DNA from: Spinacia oleracea
Taxonomy: Eukaryota; Streptophyta; Magnoliopsida; Caryophyllales; Amaranthaceae
DNA: 64,000 nt
Direction: 5' to 3'
NCBI RefSeq assembly: GCF_020520425.1
Contig: NC_079491.1
Location: 28,387,449-28,451,448, forward strand
Below are positions 24,285 through 35,340 of this stretch, in pieces. A program made the translations under genes and the position numbers. Every line of letters starts with the position of its first letter. The stretch's first letter is position 1. The notes under the pieces were generated by a model, which saw only the letters and a program-made list of their open reading frames with translations, did no database searches and was not told where the DNA came from.

Positions 24285-24548
24285 AACAACTAGTACTTAA
24301 AAGGTTATCATAAAGGAGGAATCCAAAGAGAAGATAAAAAACGGACAACACCAAGAATCGATCTCGAAACCTGCCGGTTTTCCAAAACCGGCCGGTTTTC
24401 GGTTCACTTCAAGAAATGCTTTTTAAGTCCGATTTTCAACTTACGCTCAAAACCTGCCGGTTTTGGAAAACTTGGCAGGCAGATTTTGAGAAACCTGCCG
24501 GTTTTTCAGGTTTTGAGCGCTTTTCCATCTTTAAATTCCAACAAATAT

Positions 24549-24952
24549 GTCCAGATATGTTCATATAAGTTCAAATAGGTAAATTTCAATCAAAATTAGG
24601 TGAATCAAACAAATGTTTAAGGGTTGTATAGAAGAATGTACGAATACTACATTATTTTCACAATGTTCTACTCACTTACGGAGTACTATTTATGGGTCAA
24701 AGTAAATAAGTTTCGCCGTATTTTGTACCTTATACTCCTACCATTCTATTTTAGTTGACATTTCTATCATGTTTGTCAACGAGTATTTCGATCATCAATC
24801 GCTTTAATTGTCAATGGGTAAAAATTATTGGGCCCTCCAAATTTCGGAGACCCTATGCTATTGACCAGGATACACAGGATCTTATCTAGCCGTGCACACT
24901 AGTAAATAATGAAGAACAAAATATGAATTTGAGTCTGATAGAATATAAAACT
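24549..24952. other. Intergenic flank
   Basis: AT-rich, no gene or transposon terminus recognised. Confidence 0.45.
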
Positions 24953-25149
24953 AATCTTGGGGATTCAACCATTAGCTTAAGCTTTTGGTTGAGTTGGTCC
25001 TCTGACATGGTATCAGAGCCAACGTGATGCAAAAGTCAAGGGTTCGAATCTCATTCACCCCTTTCATCTTGGGACTTCAACCATTAGCTTAAACTTTTAG
25101 TTGAGTTGGTCATGTGACAAAGTCTTAGAAAAAAAAAAAAAAAAAAAAA
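24953..25149 (+). mobile_element. TRIM/SMART-like miniature LTR element (or SINE-like)
   Basis: Two direct repeats of about 55 bp (24953-25008 and 25065-25120), sharing ATTAGCTTAA-CTTTT-GTTGAGTTGGTC, flank a tiny internal part. Directly after the first repeat is TGGTATCAGAGCC (25008-25020), the usual initiator-Met-tRNA primer-binding site. A B-box-like GGTTCGAATC (25041-25050) and a 20-bp A run (25129-25149) also allow a SINE reading. The direct repeats plus primer-binding site favour a miniature LTR element. Confidence 0.5.
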
Positions 25150-25587
25150 GGGGATGAGGTTGTTTTTGAGAGCCCGTAAGGGCCAAGACCGTGTTTATAA
25201 AATTGTAAGGGCGATGGCGTCCTTTTCGTTTGCTCTACCGACATAGTAGGGTCGTAACCCAACCCGTTTCAATAACTACCCATTTACACAACAAAAACAT
25301 GAGCAAGTAGATTCAGTGGGCCCAGAAATGCTTACATGTCGAAACAGAATTGATAACGTGTCAAAATACAACAGAAACAATTCGTTTCTCTCTCCTCACC
25401 CTTTCACTTTTTCACCTTCCCAAAGAGAGAGGCGCGTGCTTCACACTCACACCTGTCCACACCAAATTTCAGGGGCTTCCTTTCTTCAACCTCGTTACTT
25501 ACCGTTACCTACTCAACTCACCCTCCTTTTCTCTCTCCCCATCTTTTTCTCTCTCCTCGATTTTTTCAATACCACCAAATTCTACCA

Positions 25588-28500
25588 ATGATGATGACGA
25601 CTCCCGACTGTTTCTCTCTCACAAACCCTAACCCTAATCCTAATTTGGTGGGAATTTCATTGAAGAACAAGCTTTTGTCGTCGTCTACAATGGCCTCCTT
25701 TTCACTTGCTCCGCCGAAATCTTCGTTTTCTCTGCGATTTGAAGCAATTCACCGTTGCCGGAGAACGTTGATGGTTTCTGGTGTGTCGGCGTTGCCACCG
25801 AAGGGCCTCCCTGGACTTAGCTTATCGAGTCGCAATCGGCATGTGTCTTTCGCTGCGTCCCACGAAGAATCTGTAAGTTTTTGATGTTTTCTATGCAATG
25901 ATGATTGCTTTCATTTTTGGTGCTTCATTTGCTTGAAATGTTTGGAAATGTGTGTGTTTTTGTTGTGTTTATTGTGTGGTTGTGGTTAGGATGAATTGGA
26001 GAGAGATTTCTAACTGGAAGATAAATACTAATTGGTTCAAAATGTGTTATTATCAGTCTGTTTTGAGTATTTTGATTGAATAAAAGGAGGTTGTTTGGTA
26101 GAGAGAAAATGTATTTGGACAACAAAGTTCCAACTTTTTATGAATTTGTTCTACTGTGTAGTGATGTAATTGCGAAATGTAGGTCAATTGATTAATGTCT
26201 ATACATTTCTGGTATAATGGTGAAAATTTGTGAAAACAACTCCAGGCCAGTTAGGTTGCTCAGGACACGATCATCTCTATCATTCCACCTTGCATAGACT
26301 TCCCCACACCCCTAATAAAACTAAAAGGTACTTGTATAAAGGAAAAAGGCAGGCAGGATGCTGGTACTGACATTTGATGTACTTGACAATCTAGAATCTT
26401 GAATCCTTGAAGGGTGATTAATTGTCTCTTGTTTAGTAGAGAGGACGGATGTTCGGTGTGTATGATCTTCTTGGGCGCCCAGTAAAATTATTTCGCTAAT
26501 AAACATGGCAATGTGTTGTGATAACTGAAAAGACAAAGACAGATGAAGCAAATGAGAAGCTAATCGTAGGGAATTTTTGGTTATTTCGAAACTGATCATT
26601 TTCCCATACTGATGATTGATGATGTATAGATTTTAAATATGCCAAAATTGCATAGGCTGTAGTGCCAGGACATTGTGTTGAAAATCACATAATATCACTC
26701 GTAATGATCATATTCCATTACTACATTTTTTGTTGAATTAGTGCATTGTCATTGTCCAGTATATGCACTATAATATACTCTGTATTATCTTTTCCACTAT
26801 GCAGCAAGGTGTCCTCGTTAATGTGATTTAAATGTCTGAGGAAATTTATCTCAATTATTTACCATTTCACCTGCTGTGCAAGTGTGCATACAGCTTGTGG
26901 TTTATGTTTTCAGTTTAAGCACTTCTTACCTTTGTTGTGCTCATGTCATCATTGTCTTCCTTTGTTGTGCTATGAGGTGTTGCAATGTACTTCCTCCGTT
27001 TCTTTTTTGATGCTATACTTTGACTTTTGCACTATTCACATGCTATACTTTGACTTTTGCACTATTCACATGCTATACATCGACTAATGTTTGTGATTTA
27101 CACGTAAGGAAAAACACAATCATGCATTATCTTGTTAGATTTATCTCAATTCAAATTTTTATAGTTTTACTGATTGATAATGAAAGTTTAATGGATGAAT
27201 TTATGAGGAAGTATCAACCTTGCATTGATCTCCTCTTTTTGTGTCCTTTATTTAGATATTTTTTCTTTCTTGGAATTCTCTGAATGATCCTTTTTATCGA
27301 CTTTTAATGATTTAAATTCTCTGAAGTCCTCCGAAGCGGAAATTGAAACGGAGAAGAATGATATTAACAAAGCTGGTGAAGCGTCCCAGGAAGCTTGGGA
27401 GCAAGCTCTGGCCTCTTTTAAAGAGCAAGCCTTAAAGCTACAAAGTGTTTCACAAGAAGCTTATGAAGTATATATGAAGAAGGCAGTTGTCACACTGAAG
27501 GACACCTCCGAGAAATTGAAGATTCAAGCTGATCAGGCAAGGCAAGATTTAAGTGTTATGACTAAAGAGTTGAGTGAAGAGAGTAGACAATATCTTGCTA
27601 CAGCAGCAGAGAACTCTCCCGAACCTGTGAAAGATGTAGTGGAGACCTTTGCTTCTGCTCGTGATCTAGATGACGTATCCAAAGTCCGTGATTTCTATAT
27701 TGGGATCCCATATGGTATAAAATTTACTTGGATTATTTGATAACCGATTTATTTTACTCTGATGTGATTATAATGTCTAGGATCTGCATATGCTGTAAGT
27801 CTGGTCTCAGATGGAACTTCCGTAATCCGAACTTGTCAGCTTCTCTGTGCAATTAGTTTTATGACTGTATTTTTCATCTTTCCTCGACTGGTCTCTTATA
27901 TATTTGTTACATTTGCAGGGACGATTTTGTCAGCTGGTGGCTTCCTTAACTTTATGCTAACTGGAAGCATCTCTTCCATTAGGTTTGGTGTAATCCTCGG
28001 CGGTATTCTTTTGGCATTGAGCGTATCAAGTCTAAGATCATGGAGAAAAGGGGAGTTCAGTGATACGACCTTGAAAGGGCAGGCAGGTTAGTATTTGGTA
28101 GGCATGTTTTAAATTTCTATGTAATACAACATGTAAAACTTTGGATTTTATTGCTGATTCAGTCTTCTTTTCTTTACCTTGATATTTTTTGGTTACTTGT
28201 GTATATATTGTTTGATAGGTTGGCCTTTGCCTGTACCCCTACCCAAACAAGGGGAATAAATGAAGGGGGAACTGCGCCTATAGTTAATCAGACCAACATA
28301 TTCATCAAACTAAAGCTTGAGATATTTTTCATGCATATTAGTTGTCCTCATCAACTTCAATAGGAATTAGCTTCTCTAGACCATGCAGTGGCTTGGTTCA
28401 ATTCGTAAGAAATTGTATTTCCAAGGATGTCTATTCAAGAAATTAAGTGATCTGCTTGGTTGACAGAAGCAGAAAGCCCAACTGGCCTGTATATGACCAT

Positions 28501-31500
28501 TTTTAGTTCCCTGCTGAATATAAAGGACGAACACCTCATCGGGAGGAATTTAACTACAATTGCCAAACTATTCTCCAAACTGCAGTCATTGCATTGCCCT
28601 CTTGAGGATGCAACAGGCAGCTGCATACTCGCAGCCCACCTGACTATGTAGCAAGTTGAAACTTATTATATTATCACTTTTAGCTCCATCTTTTTATATT
28701 GGCCCTGTTAATGCCCAGTATGAAAAGATGTTCTTGAGTTGTTGAGGTCAGAAATACTTTGGGTATTATGGCACCTTAAAAAGCACATCAGAAACCACCT
28801 TGGTTACCTGGTCGGGTTGTTGTGGATTCAACTATTCTTAATAGGAGCCATGGTGCCTCATTTCCACTTGCTTAAGTTCTAGGACCGAGCACCTATCTCA
28901 TGCCTTTTTATAGCAAAGATCATGTCACCTTTAAAACAGGAAGTTCTTTTGATGGGGTTTCTGTGTGTGTGGTTTTTGGGGGGGGGGGGGGGGATCTAAG
29001 GACGCGAACCTCTTTTTTGTCTATCCCTGAAAGTAGGTATCAATTTAGGAGGGGTGGGTTGAAGAGGAAGGGCATACTCAACAGTTGGGTAAACTTTTAA
29101 CATCTCACCCTAATGATATTATGGGCACGGTCAGTATGTGCAAGCTTTAGGACAAATGTGGTCTACAGAAGGAAGAAGCCACTCATAAACTTGCTAATTT
29201 GCAAGGTTGGTCCTTTAGTTAGCAATTAGCAAATAAACCTAGCTTTGTACTAGGTTTATTTTTATAAAAAGAATTGTAATTAATTAATTATTTTAGGTTC
29301 CTTCTTTTATATGAATTCTTTTAGGTGCTTGCTATGAAGTTTCTGTTTCTTCAAATGATGACGTGTGAAATCCCCGTGAATGCTTTAGTTTCGCATGCAA
29401 ATTTACTGTTCTAACTTCTAACTTTTAAATGAAGGTAAAAGTTTTCACCTTGTTAGTTGACTGCCTCAAGCTTGCTTATAACAGTTATTTTCCATGGAGT
29501 CATCCTTTTCTTCTCCATAATGTTTCCATTCGCCCCTTTAACATGTTTATTTTTGGTTATGCAGCAATAACTACTATTCTATTTTTAAGGGACACACGGC
29601 TGGTGTTTGAGGTAAGATTTGGTTATCTTTCCGCTATAGTTGTGCCTATGTTTTGGTCCATTTGCACATTCTACGTCATTCAAAAGTTTATTTCTGAGAA
29701 CTGTAACCTTTTATTGCAGGGATTGACATTTGCTGGACTTCTGAAAGTGATCATCAGGTTTCTTTCTTATCACTGATCATTTTGTTTCCTCTTTGTTGTT
29801 GTAATTTGGTTCCTGTTTCTGTGCATTGCTCGCTCACCACACACCCTCTCTCTTCCCCATTACAAAGGAAATTTTTGTAAGGTCTCCAATTAGATGTTCT
29901 TCCATCTCCCTGTCTTGGTTGTGTTTTATGCTTCCAAGCCTTTCATGAAGCTAACCATCAGTTGCTTAGGGCAAATTTCTAGTGTTTTATTCTTCAGTGT
30001 TCTTGTAATCTATTACATTATACTAAAACAGACACCAGGAGTGACATATGTCACTTCATGGTGAAAAAATTTCCCGCCAAAAACTTTTTTCCTAAAAAAT
30101 CTCTACTTTTTATTTTTTAATTATTTTCTATCCCTTTTTTTTATTTGTTGTATTTGTTTATAGATAATGGAAATAATATACTTCGTGTGCCACATAATAA
30201 TATTTTGCTATAATTTTGGTAATATTTTAGTCAAATATGTTTGTATTAGGTGCTTATAAATGAGTATATTCAAGATTAGTTAATTATGCAACTTTAGGGA
30301 GAAAAATATTTCAGTAAAATAATTTTAGAATATTCGTGCATGCGCGGGACCTAATCTAGTGTTTACATAAACTCCTGTCCAAAAACATATTACTATGATA
30401 GTGTAATTTGAACTTGCATCATGATAACTAATTTGGGACTGAGGTCTACATAAAAAATGTGGTCAAAACTTGGCTTGAAAAGTACAAATGTCAAATAGAA
30501 ATCTGTTCTGCACGGAGAAAGTAATACCCATCTTTTGCGGAGTATACATGAAAATAGTTGTGGTGTAGTTCCATTCCATTTTTAGCTTTCTCGTAAAATT
30601 GATGAACGTTTTCGTCCTTACCTGAGTATTGGTATGATTATTATGGGCCGAGGAAGTAGGAATTTCTGACAATATTGTGCTATGAACCAATATCAGAGAG
30701 AGGTGCACTTTAGGGAGTAGCATTAGGTTGTTAGTTACTTAAAGTAGAATCTCTATAAATAAAGCAAATCGGAGAGAGGGAAAGCATGTTTAATATTGGT
30801 AAGTATTTGGTTAGCCTCTCGACAGCTTGGATATAATTTATATTTTCTGTAATTTCAAAATTTTTAATCAATCTTCTTCTCCTTCCTCCTTATAATCTGC
30901 CATTACTGGTTCCAAAGCTGTGTTGATACATGGCAAATTGATTACTGTTTCTGATTTTGGATACAATCTTTGTACAGTGGGGCTGTTGCAGCTTTCTTCA
31001 TATATAGGATTACCTATGACAATAGACAACCAAATGTTGATGGGGAGGCTACAGCTTGAAGCATGAACGGAAAAAGCTGTCGTTTTAATTGTCGAACGAG
31101 CTCCATGAAATGGCGTATAAAGGCATATCCCAGAGTTGAATTGAAGATGCTCTGTTGTGTGCAAGATCTTGAAAGTTCGACTATAGAAGCACGTCCATAA
31201 ATTTTATAATTTGCTGTATCTCAATTTAGGTTTGTTCAAAATGTTATTAAACGCAGGTCTCTTTTAGCATGTCATAAAATAAGCAGGCTGTTGCCGCCCT
31301 TTGCTGGCGCATGAAGTTTCTTGCAGTTGATGTTTGCCTATCCTTGGAACATATGCACATCATCAGTTTGAAAAGAAAGGTTCTAGTAGGACCTTGTTCA
31401 TGATGTATTGAGGATGTGGAAGACATCTGCATAGTGTCAGTGTTCTGAAGGTTTCAACTTTTTGGGAAATGTTGGCTGTCTAAACTATTAGATTGGTTTC

Positions 31501-31645
31501 CATATTTAGAATAATTGTTTAAATATAATCATTGTCAAAACAGATGCATAATTTTGTATTTCTGACATACAGGTATGTTTTGGGCTTTGGGTTCACTAGT
31601 GGGCTTCTTTCCTGGATGACCTTATCCACTAAACTGAACGTTTAA
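25588..31645 (+). CDS. FAX3: Fatty acid export 3-like protein, chloroplastic (Tmem14 family)
   Basis: Membrane protein of the plastid envelope thought to move free fatty acids out of the chloroplast. Six exons: 25588-25872, 27327-27714, 27919-28086, 29565-29611, 29720-29757, 31573-31645. Their sum, 999 nt, gives 332 residues with every junction in phase. Residues 1-95 are a Ser-rich, basic transit peptide. About 96-224 is a charged helical region (EAWEQALASFKEQALKLQ; ends RDFYIGIPYG). Then come Tmem14 membrane helices (TILSAGGFLNFMLTG, RFGVILGGILLALSVSSL, AAITTILFLRDTRLVF and a last one across exons 5-6). The alpha-helical N-terminal domain suggests FAX3 rather than FAX1. The start at 25588 could instead be the next two Met codons or 25690. 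The last exon is the least certain; reading through the exon 5 donor would end after IIRFLSYH. Confidence 0.85.
27011..27079. repeat. 30-bp tandem repeat in FAX3 intron 1
   Basis: Two exact copies of a 30-bp unit beginning TGCTATACTTTGACTTTTGC plus a partial third. They lie next to a TTCCTCCGTTTC word that resembles a Stowaway terminus; no matching other end was found. Confidence 0.85.
28978..28993. repeat. 16-nt G homopolymer
   Basis: A run of sixteen G after TGTGTGTGTGGTTTTT, in intron 3 of the FAX3 gene. Such runs are prone to sequencing and replication slippage, so the length is uncertain. Confidence 0.85.
30009..30359 (+). mobile_element. Probable short Helitron in FAX3 intron 5
   Basis: Begins TCTATTACATTATACTAAAA after an A and ends CTAATCTAG before T. 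A weak GC hairpin (CGTGC/GCGCG) lies just upstream of the end. 351 bp, non-coding. The ends fit Helitron rules but no empty site is available here. Confidence 0.5.
30868..31164 (-). other. Unidentified 98-codon ORF antisense in FAX3 intron 5
   Basis: Minus-strand frame starting MHTTEHLQFNSG and ending in an acidic EEGEED tail. The composition is protein-like (few low-complexity stretches), but I recognise no family. A second short frame (31432-31247) lies upstream on the same strand. It may be a retained piece of another gene or chance. Confidence 0.25.
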
Positions 31646-32545
31646 ACATGTGAGGGAGTTTTTGGGTGCGAATGAGTTACAACTTTCGGAGTTAAAGGGA
31701 AACAAAGTACAAATGGGGATGAGATATTCGAACATGTGAAACTGTACACAGATCCTTATTTTTAAGTCTCTTAATCAATAAGTTAAAACATCATTTGTAA
31801 AAGATATACATGGTGTAGATATATGCTGTACGTACTATATGATGTGTCTGGAGTTGTCTAGAAAGGATCATGTGGGATTAACCTGTTTTCACAATTTACT
31901 AGACTTTTAATTATCCGTTTGTATATCTGTCCAGATACAGATCCCGATTGAGTTAAACTAATGTTTGAGGTCTAATTTTTTGATTTTTTTTTCACCATTT
32001 CAGACTTATATGTTTTTATAACTAGAGCGCTTTAAAAGGTTAGGTCTCTGGGTTAAAATAAATCCAAACTTTTAGTTTTTTCACATTTTATGACTCGAAC
32101 TTTCTTTTTTCACCTTTTGATATCTCTTTCATACTTCCATATAATTCCAATTTCTAATTCAATTATTAAAACTTATAATCATTAACATAATAAGTTCAAA
32201 TCGCAATAATAGCAAAACTCAATTCATAAATGTAGCCTATAAACAAATCGCTCTGGGCATTAAACAATCTAAAGAGCTCAATTCACAAATTAATTGTATT
32301 CATATTCAGTAAAGGTATATCCCCGCAATATATGATTTTATCCCGTGCACATTAGTTCTATGCATGATCCTATTGATATCTTAGTTCTATACATGTACCT
32401 CGATTTTCTTAAAACGATATCATTATAGTACATGATTGAGATTTATGTCCACGTTTATTACGAAGCTATTTTTATGCAAGTTTGAAGAATATTATTAAAG
32501 TCCAGAAAATGTAGAAATAATGAAAATCATTTGATTTTAAATGAA
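31646..32545. other. FAX3 3' flank
   Basis: Contains the presumed FAX3 3' UTR and AT-rich intergenic DNA. No gene recognised. Confidence 0.5.
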
Positions 32546-32956
32546 CTAGCTTTTGAGCCCGTTTATAGAACAGGCAGTTATATAGTGGTTGTTCAGATAT
32601 CTTTTGAAGTTTTAATTAGGATTACTTCTGATTTTTGGTAATAAATGAATTAAATAGAGATGTAGTTTGAAGGATGGAAAAATATAAAAATTATATGTTG
32701 AATAAATATTGGATGTTAAAGGGGTGGAGTGGAAGAGACTAATGAGTATATTAGACTAATAACTTGATGTTGAATAAGGGAAATGGAGTGGAATAAGCAT
32801 TAGAAGTTGTAAATCATAGAAACAATAAAGAAAAATTGAAAATAAAAAACAAAACAAAATGAGGGATGAAAGGAGAGATGCCACATGGCTTCTAATAATG
32901 AGATGCCACATGACTTCTAATAATGTATGGTGTTTCTTTTAAAATACTAGGTATAG
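32546..32956 (-). mobile_element. Short non-autonomous Helitron
   Basis: Minus-strand element of 411 bp: 5' TCTATACCTAGTATTTT (plus end 32956), 3' CTAG (plus 32546-32549), flanked by host A (32545) and T (32957). A hairpin-like GCCCGTTTATAGAACAGGC lies just inside the 3' end. It shares the CTAGCTTTTGAGCCC end and the TTATATAGTGGTTGTT block with the copy at 10171-10651, so they are one family. Confidence 0.8.
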
Positions 32957-33643
32957 ATTGTGGTTTTGATCATGAATTAAACATAAATCATACTGGTTTT
33001 TGGTTGTTTTCTGAGAAATAAATGCAATTGGGTAGATGCCCTTAATTGACCAAGTACTAAAATAATCTATGCTTAACTCAAAAATTCATCAGCAATTTTC
33101 AACTTTACATACTCAAACAAGTTGTTAATGAATTATGTAAATTAAGTTTCAACTATTAAAGGTCTTATAAATGGGAAAACATTATCTATGGAGTTTTAAT
33201 TGTATGAAGTTGCATGACAAAGATGAATTATTATGATCATGTATTATTATTGTTGGAGTGTTAATCAATTTTTTTAAAACAAAAAAAATTAGTGGTATGG
33301 TTGTCCGTGGTTAGCCTATGGTTAATTAAAGGAAAAATGAGAATGAAGTCCCAAAAGGTGGAAAAAAGTGTGGGTCTTAAAAGGTAAAAAAACCCTAAAA
33401 GATTAGACCCCAACCTTTAACTTAATTTTCGATTAGGATTGTATAGCATCAAGGTAGGCCGTGTCTCGTGTTCGTGTATATACAAAAGAAAGGTTTTTAT
33501 ATAAGATTCTTCACAAGCACGACACTAAGAACTTTTGGGTAATTTTGATATGGGTTGTCGCTTATTTTTCTTTTCAATTTAATAATTTGCTTATCATTTT
33601 TTTGTGTATATATAGATGAAGATTAAAACTATGGCAACCTATT
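32957..33643. other. AT-rich intergenic stretch
   Basis: No gene or repeat boundary recognised. Confidence 0.45.
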
Positions 33644-34150
33644 TGTTAGAAAATATGGAAATATTCTGAATTAATATTGTGTAATTAGGCATGATTTTGT
33701 AATCTTGTAAGTATGGCAGGTGAATAATTCTCTAGCATAACTGTAACATAATTATAGCGTAACTGTAGCATGACTATAACCTTAGATTACGTGATACTTG
33801 CTAATGCTAGCAATACTATTGTAATAGTTTTGTATATAAGCCTAATTATACCAATGGAATAATCAAGCAATTACATTCTTTCATGGTATCAGATTAGGGC
33901 AAGATCCTTCTCATCCCTCTCACTTCCGCCGTTCTCTAGCATTTCTCCTTCGCTTCTCCTCCTTCCTGTCAGCCACCATGACTGACTCCAAATTTCACCC
34001 GGCTCTTTGTGTCTCGAACATTAAGAACCATGTTTCCATTACGCTTGAAATGGAAAATGTCCAATATACGACATAGGCAGAACTCTTCAAGATTCACGCA
34101 CGCTCTCATAAGGTCATTTACTACGTACATCATTCCACCGACAAAAGAGA
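33644..34150 (+). pseudogene. Copia 5' LTR, primer-binding site and broken gag start
   Basis: LTR of 240 bp (33644-33883) runs from TGTTAGAAAATATGG to ATTCTTTCA, then primer-binding site TGGTATCAGATTAGGG from 33884. Gag starts at 33978 and reads FHPALCVSNIKNHVSITLEM, typical of plant Copia gag. It is interrupted by TAG where AELF is normally preceded by Trp, then shifts frame. The element stops abruptly near 34150, where an unrelated opposite-strand Copia begins. No second LTR in the window. Confidence 0.85.
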
Positions 34151-35300
34151 TAGTGCATCTTGAATCTCTCATAGTCCTTATGAAGAGAGTTTAGCATAAA
34201 AACTATAGCTATTGGCTCATTGTTGGAACCACCAAGTGTTTCAATGCGATTGAACAGTCCAACCATCGTGTTCACATGATTCCGAATTGGCGTGTTCTTA
34301 TCCATCTTAGCCTTAATAATGCGTTTTTGAGCCTCATGGAGTTCATCCTTCAAGCACGAGTCTTGTGAGGTAATGAGCCTGCGATTGCTCATTGAATTAG
34401 CCAATTCATCAACCTTACTACCAACCACTTGGCCATTGGGTTGATACCTCACACAAAACCTATCTCTGAGATGCATAAGGAGTGCATAAGGCTCATAAAT
34501 AATGAACCTTTCTCTCCAATCTTCAGGGATACTGTTTAGGATAAGTCCCGAGATAAGACACTTGTGAAAGAGCTATCTTCTGTACCTTTCTAGAGTCATA
34601 TCCTTCGTATAATAACTAGGGAAATGATGCTTGACAACATAATCCATGTGGTTAGCTTTAAAAACTTTGATAAGTTTCCTTTCCCATTCAAGAAAGTCAG
34701 TCAAGTTCAACTCGACATCAAGAATTTCTGATCATTTGGTTGAATTACTAGATATTCTACAATTGAAAAGAATTTGCGATAAATAACCATTCATAATTTT
34801 TTAATAACTTTGAAATGAAAGCAAACATGAGACATTAAAGATATTAAACATTTCACTCATGCATACATAATATGGTCCATAAATGAATGAAACGAATCCA
34901 AGACCCTAAAAGTCTGTAAGTCTTAAGCATGCTTTGGCTTATCTTAATCCTTTAAAGATTTTAGGCAAGCAAAAACCAATTGCTAGTAATATCCAAACTA
35001 CTCTTGGTTAATAAATTAATGTCATAATTTATTCCATTGCCACAACATATGCCAATATTATTTGAGTTAAAACCACAATTAACGTGTTTCTTTGGGATAC
35101 TTACCATATAGGAATACTAAAATAGCAACTCGCTTTGGCGGAAACCTACTATCTTAGGTTCGAAGATTTTTGTAAGTGCTTGATTTGGAAGACAATTATT
35201 AAACTCGATATTCTTTGAACCTAGTTGTTTCTATGTTGGTTTGATTATTTAGTGAACTAAATTCTTGATCAAAACATACAAACAACATACACATGCATAT
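34151..35300 (-). pseudogene. Truncated Copia: gag N-half plus leader
   Basis: The minus strand encodes a gag fragment (LNSLHKDYERFKM near 34150-34190, DELHEAQKRIIKAKMDKN further up, then LTDFLEWERKLIKV near 34700). Beyond about 34790 lies a non-coding leader whose layout (AATTGAAAAGAAT... ATAAATAACCATTC ... CTTGGTTAATA) parallels the leader of the intact Copia at 52180-52760. It is the same broad lineage, but much diverged, with stop codons and frame breaks. Pol and both LTRs are absent. Confidence 0.8.
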
Positions 35301-35340
35301 GCATATTATATATATACCATATATAAAAGCATATGTAAAT

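Larger units (their letters stand above)
18207..24293 (+). mobile_element. 6.1-kb non-autonomous Helitron with captured gene
   Basis: 5' end TCCTATACCTTTAAAACATG, 3' end CAACTAG, inserted between host A and T without duplication; the left LTR supplies the exact empty site. An 11-bp-stem hairpin ends 5 nt before CTAG. No Rep/helicase gene is visible, so it must rely on another element's proteins. Its cargo, in order: a pyrimidine-rich leader and first-exon-like block, a spliced UBP1-type gene fragment, a GC-rich hAT-type MITE, then a 322-bp tandem array. Confidence 0.95.
11359..24543. mobile_element. LTR retrotransposon without genes (LARD-like), nested insertions
   Basis: Bounded by TGTTGTAATAATTGGG at 11359 and ATTCCAACA at 24543, with the 5-bp duplication AATAT on both sides (11354-11358, 24544-24548). 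The LTRs are about 0.8 kb once later insertions are removed. The 4.2-kb internal region codes for nothing recognisable, so this is a large retrotransposon derivative mobilised in trans or a fully decayed element. The transcriptional direction is not certain because no primer-binding site or pol is evident. Two younger elements sit inside it: a CACTA element in the left LTR and a Helitron in the right LTR. Confidence 0.9.
17659..24543. repeat. Right LTR, interrupted by a Helitron
   Basis: LTR sequence is 17659-18206 and 24294-24543, about 798 bp, closely matching the left LTR. Where the left LTR reads AATAATACTTAAAAGG, this one is split between AATAA and TACTT by the Helitron. Confidence 0.92.

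Noticed and set aside
24953..25149. Functional tRNA gene
   Set aside because: A B-box-like word and a tRNA-complementary primer site are present, but no cloverleaf with an anticodon arm can be drawn.
27781..27794. Possible 14-nt micro-exon (acceptor TGTCTAG, donor GTAAGT) in FAX3
   Set aside because: Joining 27714 directly to 27919 keeps the frame and gives the expected PYGTILSAGG. Including the 14 nt breaks the frame.
28451..28651. Overlapping 63-codon ORFs on both strands in FAX3 intron 3
   Set aside because: No motif, no splice support; treated as chance frames.
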